Shown here: positions 1-12,700 of the stretch, piece after piece
Layout of the letters: each line of letters starts with the position of its first letter
How positions within the stretch are numbered: the stretch's first letter is position 1
Translations under genes and position numbers: made by a program
The notes under the pieces: model-generated
What the model saw: only the letters and a program-made list of their open reading frames with translations
The model's database searches: none
What the model was told of the DNA's origin: nothing
Source of the DNA: Paraphysomonas bandaiensis
Lineage: Eukaryota > Chrysophyceae
Direction: 5' to 3'
DNA: 64,000 nt
Assembly (NCBI GenBank): GCA_965644295.1
Contig: CBFFRP010000030.1
Location: 1-64,000 of the forward strand

Positions 1-6
1 TGGGCT

Positions 7-1000
7 AGTAGGTTTCCCAAGGCCTGACCTCCTGGTAACGAATCCACTTTATATCTGGGTCCTCCTCGCTGGGCTTCATGAGAAAGGCAGGCCTGGGCGC
101 CGAAAGAAGCGATGCTTTACGGTCCATGTCCCCTCATACACATCATACATACCAGAGATATTACTGCTAGAAGCCACCTTGTCTCATCTCCCTTCCTCCA
201 AGAGATCCAAGTCAAAGTCTTAGTAAGTGCTTGCTTGATGCAACCAGACAGAGTACGAGGTAAACCCATTCCATGCCTGATTGATTATTTTGTTGAAGTG
301 AATAGCCATAGCTATATACCTGCACAAGCAATCACAAACCATACACTGTATGCTATCATCCACATCATACACTTTCATGTACACACCCACATCCAGCTTT
401 ATCTTGAAGGTCCATCTTCGTAGCCATTATATCCCGATCCACAATATGGAGTGTAGCAAACCATTAGGACAAGGCGGGGAGCAATCCATGCTCCATGATG
501 GCCTCCCGCAGCACAGAGTGGTTCGTTGGATCTGATCCAAAACGCATTGAACTCCTTCGTGGTGAGCCCATACAACTCATCAATGGCAACCATGTCCCGC
601 CCCTAGGTGCGGATAGAGACACCGTACTCCGCGAGAACATAGTCAGCACTCTTGCCATCAATTACCCTGGAAATGAGTCCGGCCCTACGCTCCTGAACGG
701 TGTAAACTTTGTAGCCCCGTTTGACATCTACCTCAGGGATAATAGATAGCGTTGAGAATCGCACTTTCAGTCGTCATACTTGGGGAAGTTTCGTACAATT
801 GGGCAGATCCGGTAAAAGCCTCTAACACCAAATTTACCTCTCGCTGGTGAGGTGCATTCACTGGAAACACACCATACTGCTTGGCACGCTTTAACCTCAA
901 TCAATACATTTCTTTTTTCCAATGGGGGCAGTGTGACATCGTCCACACGACTGCCTGTATGCTTATGAGTGATCTGGTCGCCGTGGACGCACCGCATCAC
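7..1000 (-). pseudogene. decayed DNA-transposon-like coding relic
   Basis: Three minus-strand reading frames carry protein-like sequence that can be linked only through frameshifts and a stop. Segment 1 (about 1000-885) includes TLPPLEKRNVLIEV. A +1 shift leads to segment 2 (about 890-740), with RAKQYGVFPVNAPHQREVN. Segment 3 (about 745-475) reads KVYTVQERRAGLISRVIDGK, spaced like a pipsqueak/CENP-B-type helix-turn-helix, and contains a stop near 600. A further stretch at about 131-7 (ending IRYQEVRPWETY and a stop) also looks coding. The HTH-like pattern suggests a pogo-like or related transposase. No catalytic triad is visible, so the family assignment is inference and the locus is almost certainly dead. 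Confidence 0.35.
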
Positions 1001-1215
1001 AAGATCAATTCTGTATGAAAATCAGATCAGACAACGTCATCATGAGCAGTGATTTCTGTTTACTCTACCTGATATAACTATATATAGTTTAGTTCTGTGT
1101 AAGTATGTGAGGATGGTTTATAGTAAGATTTAAGGTTGTTCTGATGTGATTCAACACATAAAAATCGGCCAATTCCGAATAAAAAGTAAATCGGCTATTG
1201 CGGTGCCTGCCTTCC

Positions 1216-1419
1216 TAGTGCTTTTGTTCTCATTACCCTGAAAGGTTGGATGATGAAGATAAGCTGATAATTTCTGCCAACAAAGACCGAGTGATGGAGT
1301 TCTTTGGGGTTCAGTGCAATACAGCTAACGACCGGAAGAAATTAGATGGACCAAATGATATACCCAATGACAGGAGGACCTCTACAGTGCATTACATGTT
1401 AAAGGCTATAGTGCATTAG
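1216..1419 (+). pseudogene. short unidentified coding-like fragment
   Basis: An open plus-strand frame reads roughly HYPERLDDEDKLIISANKDR followed by VMEFFGVQCN and ends at TAG 1417-1419. Its amino-acid composition is protein-like rather than random, but no start codon, partner exon or family is recognised. It lies between two transposon relics and may be a fragment of one. Nothing else recognisable is seen in 1001-1600. Confidence 0.2.
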
Positions 1420-1597
1420 TGCGAAGACTTTGTGGATCCTCTGACATTTTGGCAATGGACTAGCAGGGATCCAACCATCGGCTTTTTATGTGGAACTTCA
1501 AGCTTTTTGACAAAAGCTGATAGGGATGACTTCTCATCTACGTGCAAGAAAAGACAACAGAATTCCTTCTTAAACGAGCATGGGAGTGTACTGAAAT

Positions 1598-1815
1598 GCG
1601 ATTCCAATCTTGTATTAAGCTGAATCCTAATACGCCCCTCAATGAAATAATCAGTGAACCGTAGATACAGGAGATAATGAACTATACACACTGAGAGTAA
1701 AAAACCAATAGAGTAGCTGTCACTAGTCAATAAAAAACTGCAGAGGTGCCATATTGGTGAGGCCATCCTTCTAGTCCAGCATCATGTATTTGTAAGCTGA
1801 ATCCTAATAGTTTGG
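1598..1815 (-). mobile_element. copia-type LTR retrotransposon 3'-end relic
   Basis: On the minus strand the text ATTTCATTGAGGGGCG is followed by TATTAGGATTCAGCTTAAT. The same arrangement, a purine tract then TATTAGGA, ends the copia copy at 61.7-64 kb. Upstream sequence (about 1640-1750, minus) also resembles the region just before that element's LTR. A second copy of the LTR start lies at 1797-1813. The piece is therefore a truncated 3' end of the same family. No coding sequence is attached. Confidence 0.5.
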
Positions 1816-4149
1816 TAGAGTATATAAAAGTGCTTGAATTGTATCGGGAGTTAGGAATGGAATGTAAGGATGTTGGTACTCTCAGATTTCAGTTATGGCA
1901 GTTTCTATAGTAGGCTATGTTCTTGTAGTAGAGGTAAGTGAGTACTATTCAATATTATACTAAGTAGAAATAATATACGCAGTATGTATGTCTACTACAG
2001 TATATATATATTATTTGCACTTGAAATATATGTAAATTTTGACTCAAGAAAGTTGATTGTATATAAGCCAGCTACGAAAACCACTGTAAGCAGATATATA
2101 TTAGGGTCTATTTTCAAGTTTCAAGATATTCGTAGTTTCCAGAAAATTAGGGAAATAAAGCAATACAGAGAGGTACTGTGACTAATTCAGAAGACCCTTG
2201 GCCACTGTGGTGCTACCAGCGCGTGTGAATGGCAAATTCAGAGAGGGCACGTAGTTCACTCAGTTAAGCAAACAATAACCAAATCCTCCTTCCCTTCATA
2301 TACGTGAAATAAGAATAGTGCAGCGGCAGGTCACATCACCATAATATAACTAATGATTTGTTACTTTACGGCGGGTATGTACGTGTGTGCCTGTCTCAAG
2401 GGGTGTATATGTGTATGTATGGGAGAGGGTATGTAGCTTATTAACAGTCACCTCATACATACAAGAACCTGGATCGCTTCAGAGCAGAGGGTTGAAAGAA
2501 ACACGACGGTGAAGAAGATATTCTTCTGTTTCTGGTGTGGATATCACCCTCCTTTCATGGCCTGTTGATAGTTTAAAGTAACATATGAAGAGATGCGTTA
2601 TATCATACATACACACTTCACATAATACAACACGGTATTCCAAAAAACACACATCTACAACCGACACAAACTGAAAAGTATACATGAGTGTGACAGAATT
2701 TCCGTACTCCCGCATTGTATATATTGACAGTTATATTTAGCGCGTGGCACATATTCCTACTCGCTGTACACTCAAAAGACATGTACCTGAGGAGTGGCAT
2801 TGAAGAAAAGAGGAGAGAAGTATACTACGACGTTGTAGAAGAGTTAAACAAGAACATCAATGCGCCACATTTGAACCCTGCACTTGTACGGAACTTGTGA
2901 TGCACTTTTAATTTTAATTTCAGAATTTGATACGCACTCTTAAAACTATTATTAAGAGCGATTCCTTGTGTCCGACATGATCTTTTATCACACATGTATA
3001 GTGTCCTTTTTCATGTTTTCTAGAGTGTGGGCGAATTATTTTCGTGAGGTAGAGGAAGTTTGTTAGTGAGAAAGGACGTCAGGCAACTAATGTTCTACAA
3101 GAAGATTTAGCTGGCGGTACTGACCGCCCGAAAATTATTAGCATAGCATACCCAACAGTATGATTTCGACTTATTTTTATTTGTGTGATAATTGGTTGTT
3201 ACAGACTCCAGAAGAATATATGATATAGAAGAAGGCTCTGCAGAATCTGAGGATGGGACTGTGTGCATGTATGCTCCGTTCTCCTACCATATATATGTCT
3301 CTGAGAACCTATATAGGATCTTTTACGCCTCCGCGTGCCAGACATGGAGCTCGATTTGCAAATACGATGTGATGAAAATTGACAATAGCATATATGAGAG
3401 TACATCGGAATTATAGATATTTAGGAATTATAATCGGTATTGTTTTGAAGAAGCCACTCCTTGTGATACTTGTGGTAGTATGATTTTGTGTCACTGTGAG
3501 TAGTAGGCCCACTTACTGTGCTATACCCTTTTCATGCGTACTCATATCGTCGAAAATTTTATATGGAAGTTTATGGCGTCTGGGTGGAAGTATAATGAGC
3601 AGTAATCTCATATTCTACCCTGTAATCTCTTGTGTATGCTTATGCTTGTACATTTTGTTTGTGTGAAATAGAACAATTATTTCCATTTTTGTCCCAAGTG
3701 GTAACGACTACGGGTATTAGAGCCTCACCGTAGGTGACATTGATGATCTTATCATCCTTGTCCATGTGCACAGGTGATAGTGGCTAGGGAATAGTGAGAC
3801 ACCAGGATCTCTACATCAGCATAATCTAAGCCAAAAAGCAATGCCTTCATATTTTATATTTCTGATCTGCTCCTCGCTAGCATTGACAATGGAAGGATCC
3901 AACCCTCCTAGCATAAGCATAAGAGTTGTTCTTACTGACTCCAAGTTTGAAGACTTCAGCATTTATCAAGTTGCCCCTATCCATAGTAATCAACAATATA
4001 AATAAATAACAATGAATAAGTCTACAGCTACAACACTATCTACAAGCAACTTCCAGAGTGAAGAAATTGCATCATATTATCAATAATCAATATATGTTAT
4101 ATGTCTACTACGATTCCGTGATCAATGAAATGAACATCATTCATATTTA
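1816..4149. other. AT-rich intergenic stretch without a recognised gene
   Basis: No gene can be supported across these 2.3 kb. One short plus-strand frame ending at 2900 (ELNKNINAPHLNPALVRNL and stop) has a helical, coding-like composition and could be the tail of a dead gene. Other frames contain many stops. The stretch is rich in ATAT and TGTATG runs. Confidence 0.4.
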
Positions 4150-4202
4150 TTAGGATTCAGCTTAATGCATGACAGTATCTGTGAGTTATAATGTTCAATA
4201 AA
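4150..4202 (+). mobile_element. LTR fragment of the TATTAGGATTC copia family
   Basis: The text TTATTAGGATTCAGCTTAAT, then a stretch ending TTATAATGTTCAATAAA, matches an LTR relic at 36,209 closely. It stops abruptly where a different copia LTR begins at 4203, so the second element appears to have inserted into the first. Confidence 0.5.
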
Positions 4203-4540
4203 TGTTGAGTTTGCTGTTTGAGCAATTAAAAGCTGTAATTCTAAGATATTGGAATTATGACGGTTAGTCGGAGAATACAGTAGTGATGAGCTGTATTATG
4301 AGAAGTGATATCATGACGATGTAAGATCGTACTAGAAATGAGTGGTAGTAGAGATAACGTGATATATTGCTTATTATATTTATTATAATCTTCTCTCATC
4401 TTAACTTGATTAACGAGTGAATACTGTCCAGTTAACTTAGTAAATCATCCAATTGTGTCACATCTTTGACATGGTAGCGGATGGTAGTTGGAAACAACTG
4501 CTGAAGCGTGACCATTGGAATGTAACTGGACAGAGGAGCA
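4203..4540 (+). mobile_element. 5'-truncated copia element: diverged LTR, primer-binding site and start of gag
   Basis: A 269-bp diverged LTR (4203-4471) starts TGTTGAGTTTGCTG and ends TTTGACA. It is recognisably related to the 319-bp LTR of the intact element at 40.5 kb, including a shared internal ACGATGTAAGATCGT. Directly after it comes TGGTAGCGGATGG, a degenerate initiator-Met tRNA primer-binding site. The beginning of Gag (MVADGSWKQLLKRDHWN) is then similar to the start of the intact copy. Similarity ends near 4540, so the rest of the element is gone. Confidence 0.65.
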
Positions 4541-4759
4541 GGAGTGATACTGCTTTGTACAGTACAAACATACAGTATATAGGATATAAAACCAGTAATA
4601 TTTATGAAAATCTGTTTTTCATACGAACATGACAGAAAAGATGACTGCTGTTGCTATGTACTGTAGCTATGTTATAGTGGTTGATGACTGTATGAACCTC
4701 TGAAGAGACCTGCATAATTATCAGAATGATGTCGTCGTGCCCAAGAGATTTATCAACGT

Positions 4760-5230
4760 ATGTATTCAGACATTGACAGTCCATTGGATTTTGAGGAGGA
4801 GTTTCCAGAAACGGGAAATCTCGAAGGACCGGAAAGCAACTCCGACGACGAGCATAATGACGAAATTGCTGACCAACCAGTAAACAATGAACCAGTTGCC
4901 GAGCCTCCACAGAATAAACGTAGAATCGAAAAGTCGAAGAACTGCCGAAATGGCCTCTCGGCTAGAACTTCCGTCTCGAAAGCAATTAAGACTTGCGTGG
5001 ACGGGTTGCAAGGTAGCAATAATACAAACGTCTTATTATCTTGCATGCAGATGATGCAGCAACAAAATCAACAGATGATGCAGCAACAAAATCAGCAGAT
5101 GATGCAGATGATGATGTTCATAATGGGCAATCGTGGTTCATCAAGAATACTACTCTGTACCCCGCTACAAATATCCACCACAAGAAGTACACCACAGAGC
5201 AGCAAATCTATCAGATTCATGTGGGAGTGA
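4760..5230 (+). CDS. hypothetical acidic protein with Gln/Met-rich repeats
   Basis: This is a single open frame of 156 codons. The first 60 residues are strongly acidic (DIDSPLDFEEEFPETG and following). A basic patch NKRRIEKSKNCRNG around residue 52 could be a nuclear signal. Residues about 95-120 are a direct repeat of MMQQQNQQ encoded by a 24-bp tandem repeat, then MMQMMMF. No domain is recognised. Its position just downstream of a truncated copia element and its composition recall accessory transposon proteins, but it could equally be the last exon of a host gene. A translated start at 4760 is only the first ATG. The flanks 4541-4759 and 5231-5669 show nothing further. Confidence 0.3.
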   Translation: MYSDIDSPLDFEEEFPETGNLEGPESNSDDEHNDEIADQPVNNEPVAEPPQNKRRIEKSKNCRNGLSARTSVSKAIKTCVDGLQGSNNTNVLLSCMQMMQQQNQQMMQQQNQQMMQMMMFIMGNRGSSRILLCTPLQISTTRSTPQSSKSIRFMWE

Positions 5231-5669
5231 TCCATTAAATTCATTTCAAAATCCTATGTAGTATTGTAGACAGCTAGGGTTGATTACTAATGTGAAAGTA
5301 AGCAATGCATAAATTAAGAAATATTTATTACACAGAAGTATCTTGCAATGTGGTCGTAACCTTCCATATTTACGCACTCCTCATACAAAGGATTAAATAC
5401 AGTTGCTATTTGATTAAGTCCTACATGGTGAGTGAAAATTGTGAACCAGCAACAACAGCTAGTAAATATTTTCCCTCGAATAAATTTGTAACGAGGGTAG
5501 ACGACCTTTCAATCGAGAAAACGTTCCTTGTATATGCTCGCATGACCCCATTCAGCCGCCTGTCTCAATGATAAGCGCTTAGGTAATTAGATCTGATTAT
5601 TACATGAGAGAACTTGTTGCATTTATTTATTACGTTAGACTAGTTGTGCCATTGCAAATTATGAAATGC

Positions 5670-8600
5670 TCAGTTATCTCGGGACTGCTTGTGCATTGCT
5701 GCAAGCACCTTGGTGCAACCATCCCTTGTTTTAAGTTTAGTCTGGTGGTCGTCACTCGGGTAGTGTGTCTGGTGGTCCATATCCGCATGCGAGTCAGGGT
5801 GTGGGGGGTGACGTGCCATTCTGTGGATGTGTGTCAGCGGAGGTGTAGTGGGATTACCAGCAGTTGTGGTTGTGGTTCTGTCGGAAATGAGTGTTGTCTG
5901 CCTCCGGACGTCGGGTTGGCAGGCCTGCGTTCTCATACGGAGAGCCCTTCTGGCTCAGGAAGAATGCCTAAGCGGCAAGAGCGCCCCCTCACCCTCCGCG
6001 TCGCTATGTGTGGTCTCGTGTGGGGCACGGCTCTGGGGGTGGATGTCGCTTTAAGTAGCTGGAGGATCGTCGGGGTGGTGGTGGGGTATGCGACGTGGCT
6101 GTGGGTTGGCAGCGCCTCTAGAAAACTGTTCGGTTCATGGACATGTTCATTCTCAGTACTCTCCTCTGAATCCATGACATTTACATCGGCATCCATTACC
6201 TCTATCACGTTAATTTCTCCTAACACTGAGGCATTAGCTAGCCTCCTCCGTAAACGCTTACGTTTCTCTGCATCCCTTTTAGATACTCTCTGTAGGGTAT
6301 TAGTACTGTTAGAATTTATAGTATCAGTCTATTCAGGTGCTCGATCAGGTTCTCCCTGAGCTGCATCTTCATCAAGTACTCCTTGAGACATATCTTCATC
6401 AGGTGCTCCCTGAATAATACCATGGTTAACTAGCTGCTCCTGATGGCTCTCAAGTGCTGGGATAGTGGACGTACTCCGTCCATCAGTGGTACTAGAAGCG
6501 TCCCTCGTTCCCGTATATCCCGTGTATCCAGGCGTATTCCTTGTCATTACCTGAACATCTTCTATATATGTATGGGTACCTTCTTCTGCTCAATGTGGGT
6601 TCTCCCCGCAGTTACAAGTGACCGATATCCAACAATGACACCCTTTCTTTCTTCCACTCTGGTGGTCTTGTACAACAGCCCGTCTTCATCATCGTCTATG
6701 TGAAAAGTCTTCACGAGATGCTGATAATCATTCACCGTCTTTGGTCTAGGTGCTGTTCGTACTCGGAGTGCGTCGATTTCTGCGTAATATTCTTCTGTGC
6801 GGGAAGGTATACTCTCATCTGTGAGTATGTGTACACACGTAATTACCTTATATCGGTTGCTGGGAGATACACCTGGTATCCAACTTTATCTTCCGAATAT
6901 CCCACTAGGTATCCAATCTTTGATTTATCGTCCCAGTCCTTTCGCCTGTCCGCCTTAGGTGTCAATATATAAGTTTTGCACCCCCATACTCTAAAATATT
7001 TCAAACTGGGTGGCTGACCCGTGACATACTCATATGGGGACATGTATCCTTTATCCGTCCTTGTAGGGAGTCGGATCAATGTATAACGAGCAACATAATA
7101 TGCGTCTCTAACCAGAATGGAACCGGTAGGCCTGACTGCAACAACATCGCCAACGCCATCTCTGATGCAGTCCTGAATTTTTGCTCCTCCACTGCATTCA
7201 TTTCTGGGCTATCTGTTGAAGACCAAGTGTGTTTGTAGCAGCCTTGTGACCTCAAATAGCTCCTAAGTTCTTGATTTATGAGCTCTCCAGCTCCATCAGC
7301 GTGGTAATGGTCCACTCTCAGCTTATATTGCCTAAAATCTCTCCTTCGAACACCTCTCTAAAAAACTGAATCACTTCTTCTTTAGTACGCTGGTTTACGC
7401 CTTTCACCCAGAACATCCTACTCGGGTGATGAGTTAGTTTGACTATACGTAGCGCTCATCTCCTCGAGCGGGAGTATTAAGAAATACTTGCACATCAGCC
7501 GATGTGTCCGGCTTGACATCCGTATCCTCCTTTGTGTGAAACGAAACTCTCGTAATCTTTGATCTGGCACATATGCTACAGAGACAAGATTTTTTTAATG
7601 CAGTCTTCGATAGGTGCTTCCTCTGTAGATTTGAGCCAGTGAACAACATCCTTCTATGTGCCTCAGTTAGAGCCCCTTTGTTGAAATGGCCCACTCTCCT
7701 ATGCAGCAGTTCCAACTCATCTTCTCCATACTGATCAGTCAAATTTGCTTCTGGTGCACCCCTACTATAGCTGGATACATCTGGCAGACTCAGTAAGGTT
7801 TGCGTAGGGACCGCAGTCATACCATTAAGCATGGGTCCCTCCAATACTGTCGCTCCACCAGTGTTGTGATCCACAATTCGAATTCCATTCCAAACGATGA
7901 ACTCATATAACCCATATCGTTCAAACGTTTCCCCGAACACAGAAATCTGTTGATGTCTTCGGAGTATTCGATACCCTTCCAGTCGTTTACCCTTCCTGTT
8001 GCCGTTACATTGATCACCGTTCCTTTCTTGGAGCCTCTGATAACTCTATCTGATGGAATTGATTCATCGAATACTTGCTGATCATTTATCAAAAACATAG
8101 ACGATGAGTAGCATGTATGTATCTATGTATGTATAGTGTTCAGCAGTGTGCCAATCATACAACATGTGTCACTTTTATCATATATATCAACACCGCAGTC
8201 ATAAAGCATATTCGCTTCGGACTCCGAGTCAGACTCGGTTCCTCCTATGCGGATATTCTCGAACGTGAAAACCTTCCTGGGGTTTCTTGGTCTTTCCAGT
8301 TGAATTTCGGGGACATTCGTTCGCGCGATGGTTTTTGGATTTGCATACTCTGCATCCTGTATATTCCTTACTGCCCGGTCTTTGTCCCTTCGTTTCCCCC
8401 TTTTTCTTCCTACATTGTTCTGTATTATGATTGTGTATTATACCTTTCTTAGAGCAATAAGTGCACTTTCTCTTTATAGATACTCTCTCTTTCTTTCGAG
8501 GCTTTTCAATATGATTCAGCTCCTCCGTGCTCTTGCGCTTCTTCTCTATGATTTTCCTCCCATACTTGGTGTCGTCGAACTGTTCGATACGTTTGGATAA

Positions 8601-9112
8601 CAATTCATATGGTACATCATCGGGCATTTAATACAGAGCATAATTCAAACCGTCATATTCATCACTGATAATTCCCTCCTTCAGCCGACTAATTTTTTAT
8701 TCTTCCGTTACCGTTTGGTTATGCGCCTGAAGTTCACGAAGAAGCACCTCAAAACGCAGTACATACTCTTTCGCGGTCTCCCCTGGCTTCATCTCGAATG
8801 ATCCAAACTGAGCACAAGCAGAACACTAATCTTGTTTTGTGTTCCTCCTTCAAAACACGATTTAAGAGTGCTAACCATCTCTCTGGCGCTGAACTTGTTA
8901 ATCCTTCCTTCAGCTGCCTTGAACTCCTTGTGCTTCAGATGAAACTTCTGCAGCGCCTTCGGAGATCGCTTCACCGCCTCTCTGCAGTATGAGTAGGCAA
9001 TTGCATTCGCCTTCCAATACTTGTCCACCGCTTCTTTGTAGGACTTGGTCTCAAGACTATTCAGGGGTTGAATTCCGAAATCCTCTTTCTCCGGTGGCCT
9101 TTCTAGAGCCAC
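5670..9112 (-). pseudogene. degraded copia retrotransposon (gag, integrase and linker; no reverse transcriptase)
   Basis: The order on the minus strand is Gag start (9112-8789), Gag zinc knuckles (8627-8229), a short piece before integrase (8098-7817), then integrase. The knuckle region holds CTYCSKKG and the canonical CRVCKSKNHRANEC. The integrase zinc region (7940-7443) has ELLHRRVGHFNKG and CSICARSKITR. The catalytic region (7315-7076) has HADGAGELIN and STDSPEMNAVEEQKFRTA. The integrase C-terminus (7079-6843) has GYLVGYSEDKVGYQVY. A Pro/Asp-rich linker with imperfect repeats (6547-5670) ends it. Frames change at least four times and the protease DSGA-like motif is not found. No reverse transcriptase or RNase H follows, so the copy is dead and truncated. 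LTRs were not identified; 9113-9732 shows nothing recognisable. Confidence 0.8.
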
Positions 9113-9732
9113 CCTTTCTCATTAGGCTTCAGAAAGTTTTGTAAGAGAAGTTTAAGTTAGTCAAACTAGATAGATTACTTTATTATGATTGTATACACAA
9201 TTGTGTGTGTTGTCATGTAGCACATGTCAACAACATGATAAATTATTTCGTTCATGTCAACCACTGCTCAACTTCCGTATCTTGAATCGTCATGATATAA
9301 TACTTCAGTTTCACAGTTATAGCTATATAGCACCTTTGACTATTGTCTACGTATTACTGTTTTTCACATTGTATTTAACGTACTATCTTAGAGAACCATA
9401 CGTATTCCAATAGCCTATTGCTAAATAAAAAGACTTTCAATATATTGAAGTAACTCAATATCGTAATTATTACTGTAGTTGGCAGGGTACATCTACTTGA
9501 CAAGGTAGCTACACCAAAATTGGGTTGACGAGACCACTTTGACAAGGTTGAATAAAACATCTCCGTGAAAATGGTATTGGTGTAAGTCGTAATTCGTAAA
9601 AGTAGAGCTGCTATGAAAGAAATATTAAGAAAGATTCACATTTCATAAAATGCTGCATATTTAGTTATCAAAACTTGGGTTGCAATCCCATAATGAAAGA
9701 GATACTAAAATTCTCTGCATAAGTCCCATTGA

Positions 9733-12700
9733 TTAAGACAATGACGATAAGAACCTTTGGTGTATAGCGACTACTTCTTCATCAGGTTTCCCGAATTCGT
9801 CGTTTTTGTTGTCTTCTCTAACATCCAAAAGCGTTTGGTCAATGACTTGTCGTCGACACGCTTCCCCTTGAATCAATACATTGACAACAGCCCCAAGCCA
9901 CTCTGGTGCCTAAATATTGACGAACACAATAAGTTTTACGTCCTCAGAATTTAACATTTACTCACATTCATAATATCCACCACATTGTCCACAAGCAGCC
10001 GCAAATCCTCGCATTTACTTAGACTAGACTCCACATGTTCTCGCCCCACCTTCAACTGCGGCATTACGCAATTAAGGAATTGAACCAAATCCCTCTGCAT
10101 GTCACTCTTATTGCAGTTGAGGTATTTGTCGACAACTCTTAACACGATTTCTCCACAGGCATTCATTGGCAATTCTGCTAGGCACTCATTAGCCTCCGTT
10201 GAGTCCTTCATCGAAAGATACTCGTCCACTATGGTATTTGTTTTGCGTTTCAACACATCTGGAGGCAGCTGCTCTACTGGCCCCCTTTGCGACCTACCAG
10301 CACTAGGAGGAGTGCCATATCTGGACTGATTAGGCGAATCCGCTCCCACCCGCCGTATATCTGCTGGGGAAGGCACTGAATGTGGAGAGTTCCTGCGAAC
10401 ATGGCCGGGTTGGTGCCCCCCACCTCTCCCCCCAGCTCCCATACGACTGTCTTGTGGAGATTGCGTACCACCCCTTCCCTTTCCGCCTTTTTGATATCGT
10501 GGATTCGCCTGACTCTGCATTTGCTGCCGCTTCATCTGCTCCTCATTAGCTGCTTTCATTCGAATCTCTTCAATAAGAGCAGGGCCATCTGCTTCCCGCC
10601 TCTCCTGCCAAGCGTTTTTGCGTAAAGCGATAATCTCCTCTATTGAGAAACGGATACGAGAATTGACGCGCTTATCTCCGGCGAGTTCTGATAGCTTCAA
10701 AAAGAAAGACTTGAAAGATTTACGATTTTCTTTCCGCATCTCCTGCAATTTTTCATTCTCCGGTTTATCCGTCACCAAGCTGCTTTCCATACGCCCACCC
10801 ACAGTCCGCAAAAGCTTACATACAAGCTCCACCTCTTGGTCCCCAACAGATTTTCCAAAAAGCAGCTCCCTAATGCATTCGAACATAGTACTATTTCGTA
10901 TCATTCCCTTTTTGCAAAGCTCTCCAATGAAACGAATATTACCGAACATGCGTCGTTTAACAGCTCCTTCCAACTCCTCAAGCTCAAGCTCCGCCAACGC
11001 GATTTCATCAGCAGTCATACTAGCCTTTTCCCGCTTCAACTTTTCACGGCGCTGTGTTGGAGTGGCATAGTATCCGTCCTATAAAGATAACATTATTGTT
11101 ACATACAGAGAAAAAATTACCAACCACATACATTTGAAACAGATGCCATATACTCGTCTTGACATATCCTGACTAGAACCGTCTTGAATCCGTACTTTTT
11201 GCTGATAGACTTGATCGCAGCTTCTCTGGAGGGAAAGAAAGTCCCACTCTTCTTCGATTCGTCAATATCAGCGAATGGCATGAACGCAACAAAGTATCCG
11301 GCCCTATCCACAGCATTGAATATCTACACACAAGCACGAGATTTAGGGCATAATCGGAACATCATTAAAATTCTTACATTGATGAGAATTCCATTAACGA
11401 TCAGGATATCCACAATATTAACTGGACTGTTGACAGGCTGGGTTGGATGGTTGCTAACAGCAACCGCTGCATTAACACATTCCTCAACTGTCGAGAATGG
11501 GCCTGAGAGAGTGTTGCTGTACTGCATATCTACAATCCATAAGTACTGATTTGTGTCTTTATTCCACACGACCTGACAGAAAGAGAGGTAGTTATTCTTG
11601 CTATCAAGTATACTACACATCTCAGCATAAAGATTTGCGAAATTGGGTTCGTTGACAGCTTTGTCAAACACTAGCCGTGTGAATCTTTCCAGCATTTCAC
11701 TGCTCAAAATATTGATATCCGCGAGCTGATTAGTGAGCTTAAGAAATGTTTGAGGCGTTATCTTATTGAGTATGGCAACGACTTCTCTCGTCATTACTTC
11801 CACAGGGTCAGTGATTACTTTCTTAGGCATCGGGGGGGCGGGAACGCGGCGGGGGTTTCTTTGTTGCTGAGTAGGTGCCTGTTGCTGGCCTCGCTTCCAT
11901 CCCGCTGCCTGTTTATCGTCATACTGCATACTCGGCTGTTGTTGAGGATAACCGCCTTGCTTCCACCTAGGCTCCGGGCCCCCTTGACCCGACATCTGCT
12001 GGGCATATGGAAGCTTACCTCCACTAGGACCATTCTTGGCACCCTGTGGATTATCAGATGTCACAACAATCTTACTATAGGAAAGACACTGGGACGGGCA
12101 ATCCATCTGCTCCTTTGGCACTTTCAGTTTCAAGATCTCAGCCTTACTGTATACGTACAAAGGTGCTGCAGGACCTGCTCTAGCTCCAGTGTTGAGCTTC
12201 TGTCCCTGTGGGCGAAGAGACCGCACCGCTGGCTTGATCTCCATTTTGGTGGCCTGCTCCTCCCAGGATTCCATGGGTACCGGTTCAGCGGTTGGCTGGG
12301 CCGCAAGAGGGGGGGGTGTTGGCTTTGTAGGCTCAGTGGATACTGGAGCAGGGGTTGGCTTGGAAGTGTAGGCATCCAGCATATCCCTCTGTAACGAGTC
12401 TGCTGCTGCTAGTTTATCTTTCCGCAAACTTTTCTTGCTCTTTTTTTCCGGGACAGGGGCACTGGTCGAGGAGAGTTCCTGAGAAGTGGTGACTTCCTTG
12501 GTCTTGAGCTCTGTATTGGGCTCGTCCTCCCAGGTTAACTCGTTACTTTGAATCTGGTTACCACTCTCATGATCAGCAGCAAACTTCGCATTCATAGAGG
12601 TGGAATTGTTACAGTCACTCTCTAATGGGTTCCCAGTCTCGCTAGACGCTCTCGAGGATTCACCGACAGTTGCCACATCAGATTTGATATCTGTTTCACT

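Noticed and set aside
5604-6359. A 251-codon plus-strand protein
   Set aside because: It is antisense to the copia integrase-RT linker, with random-looking composition.
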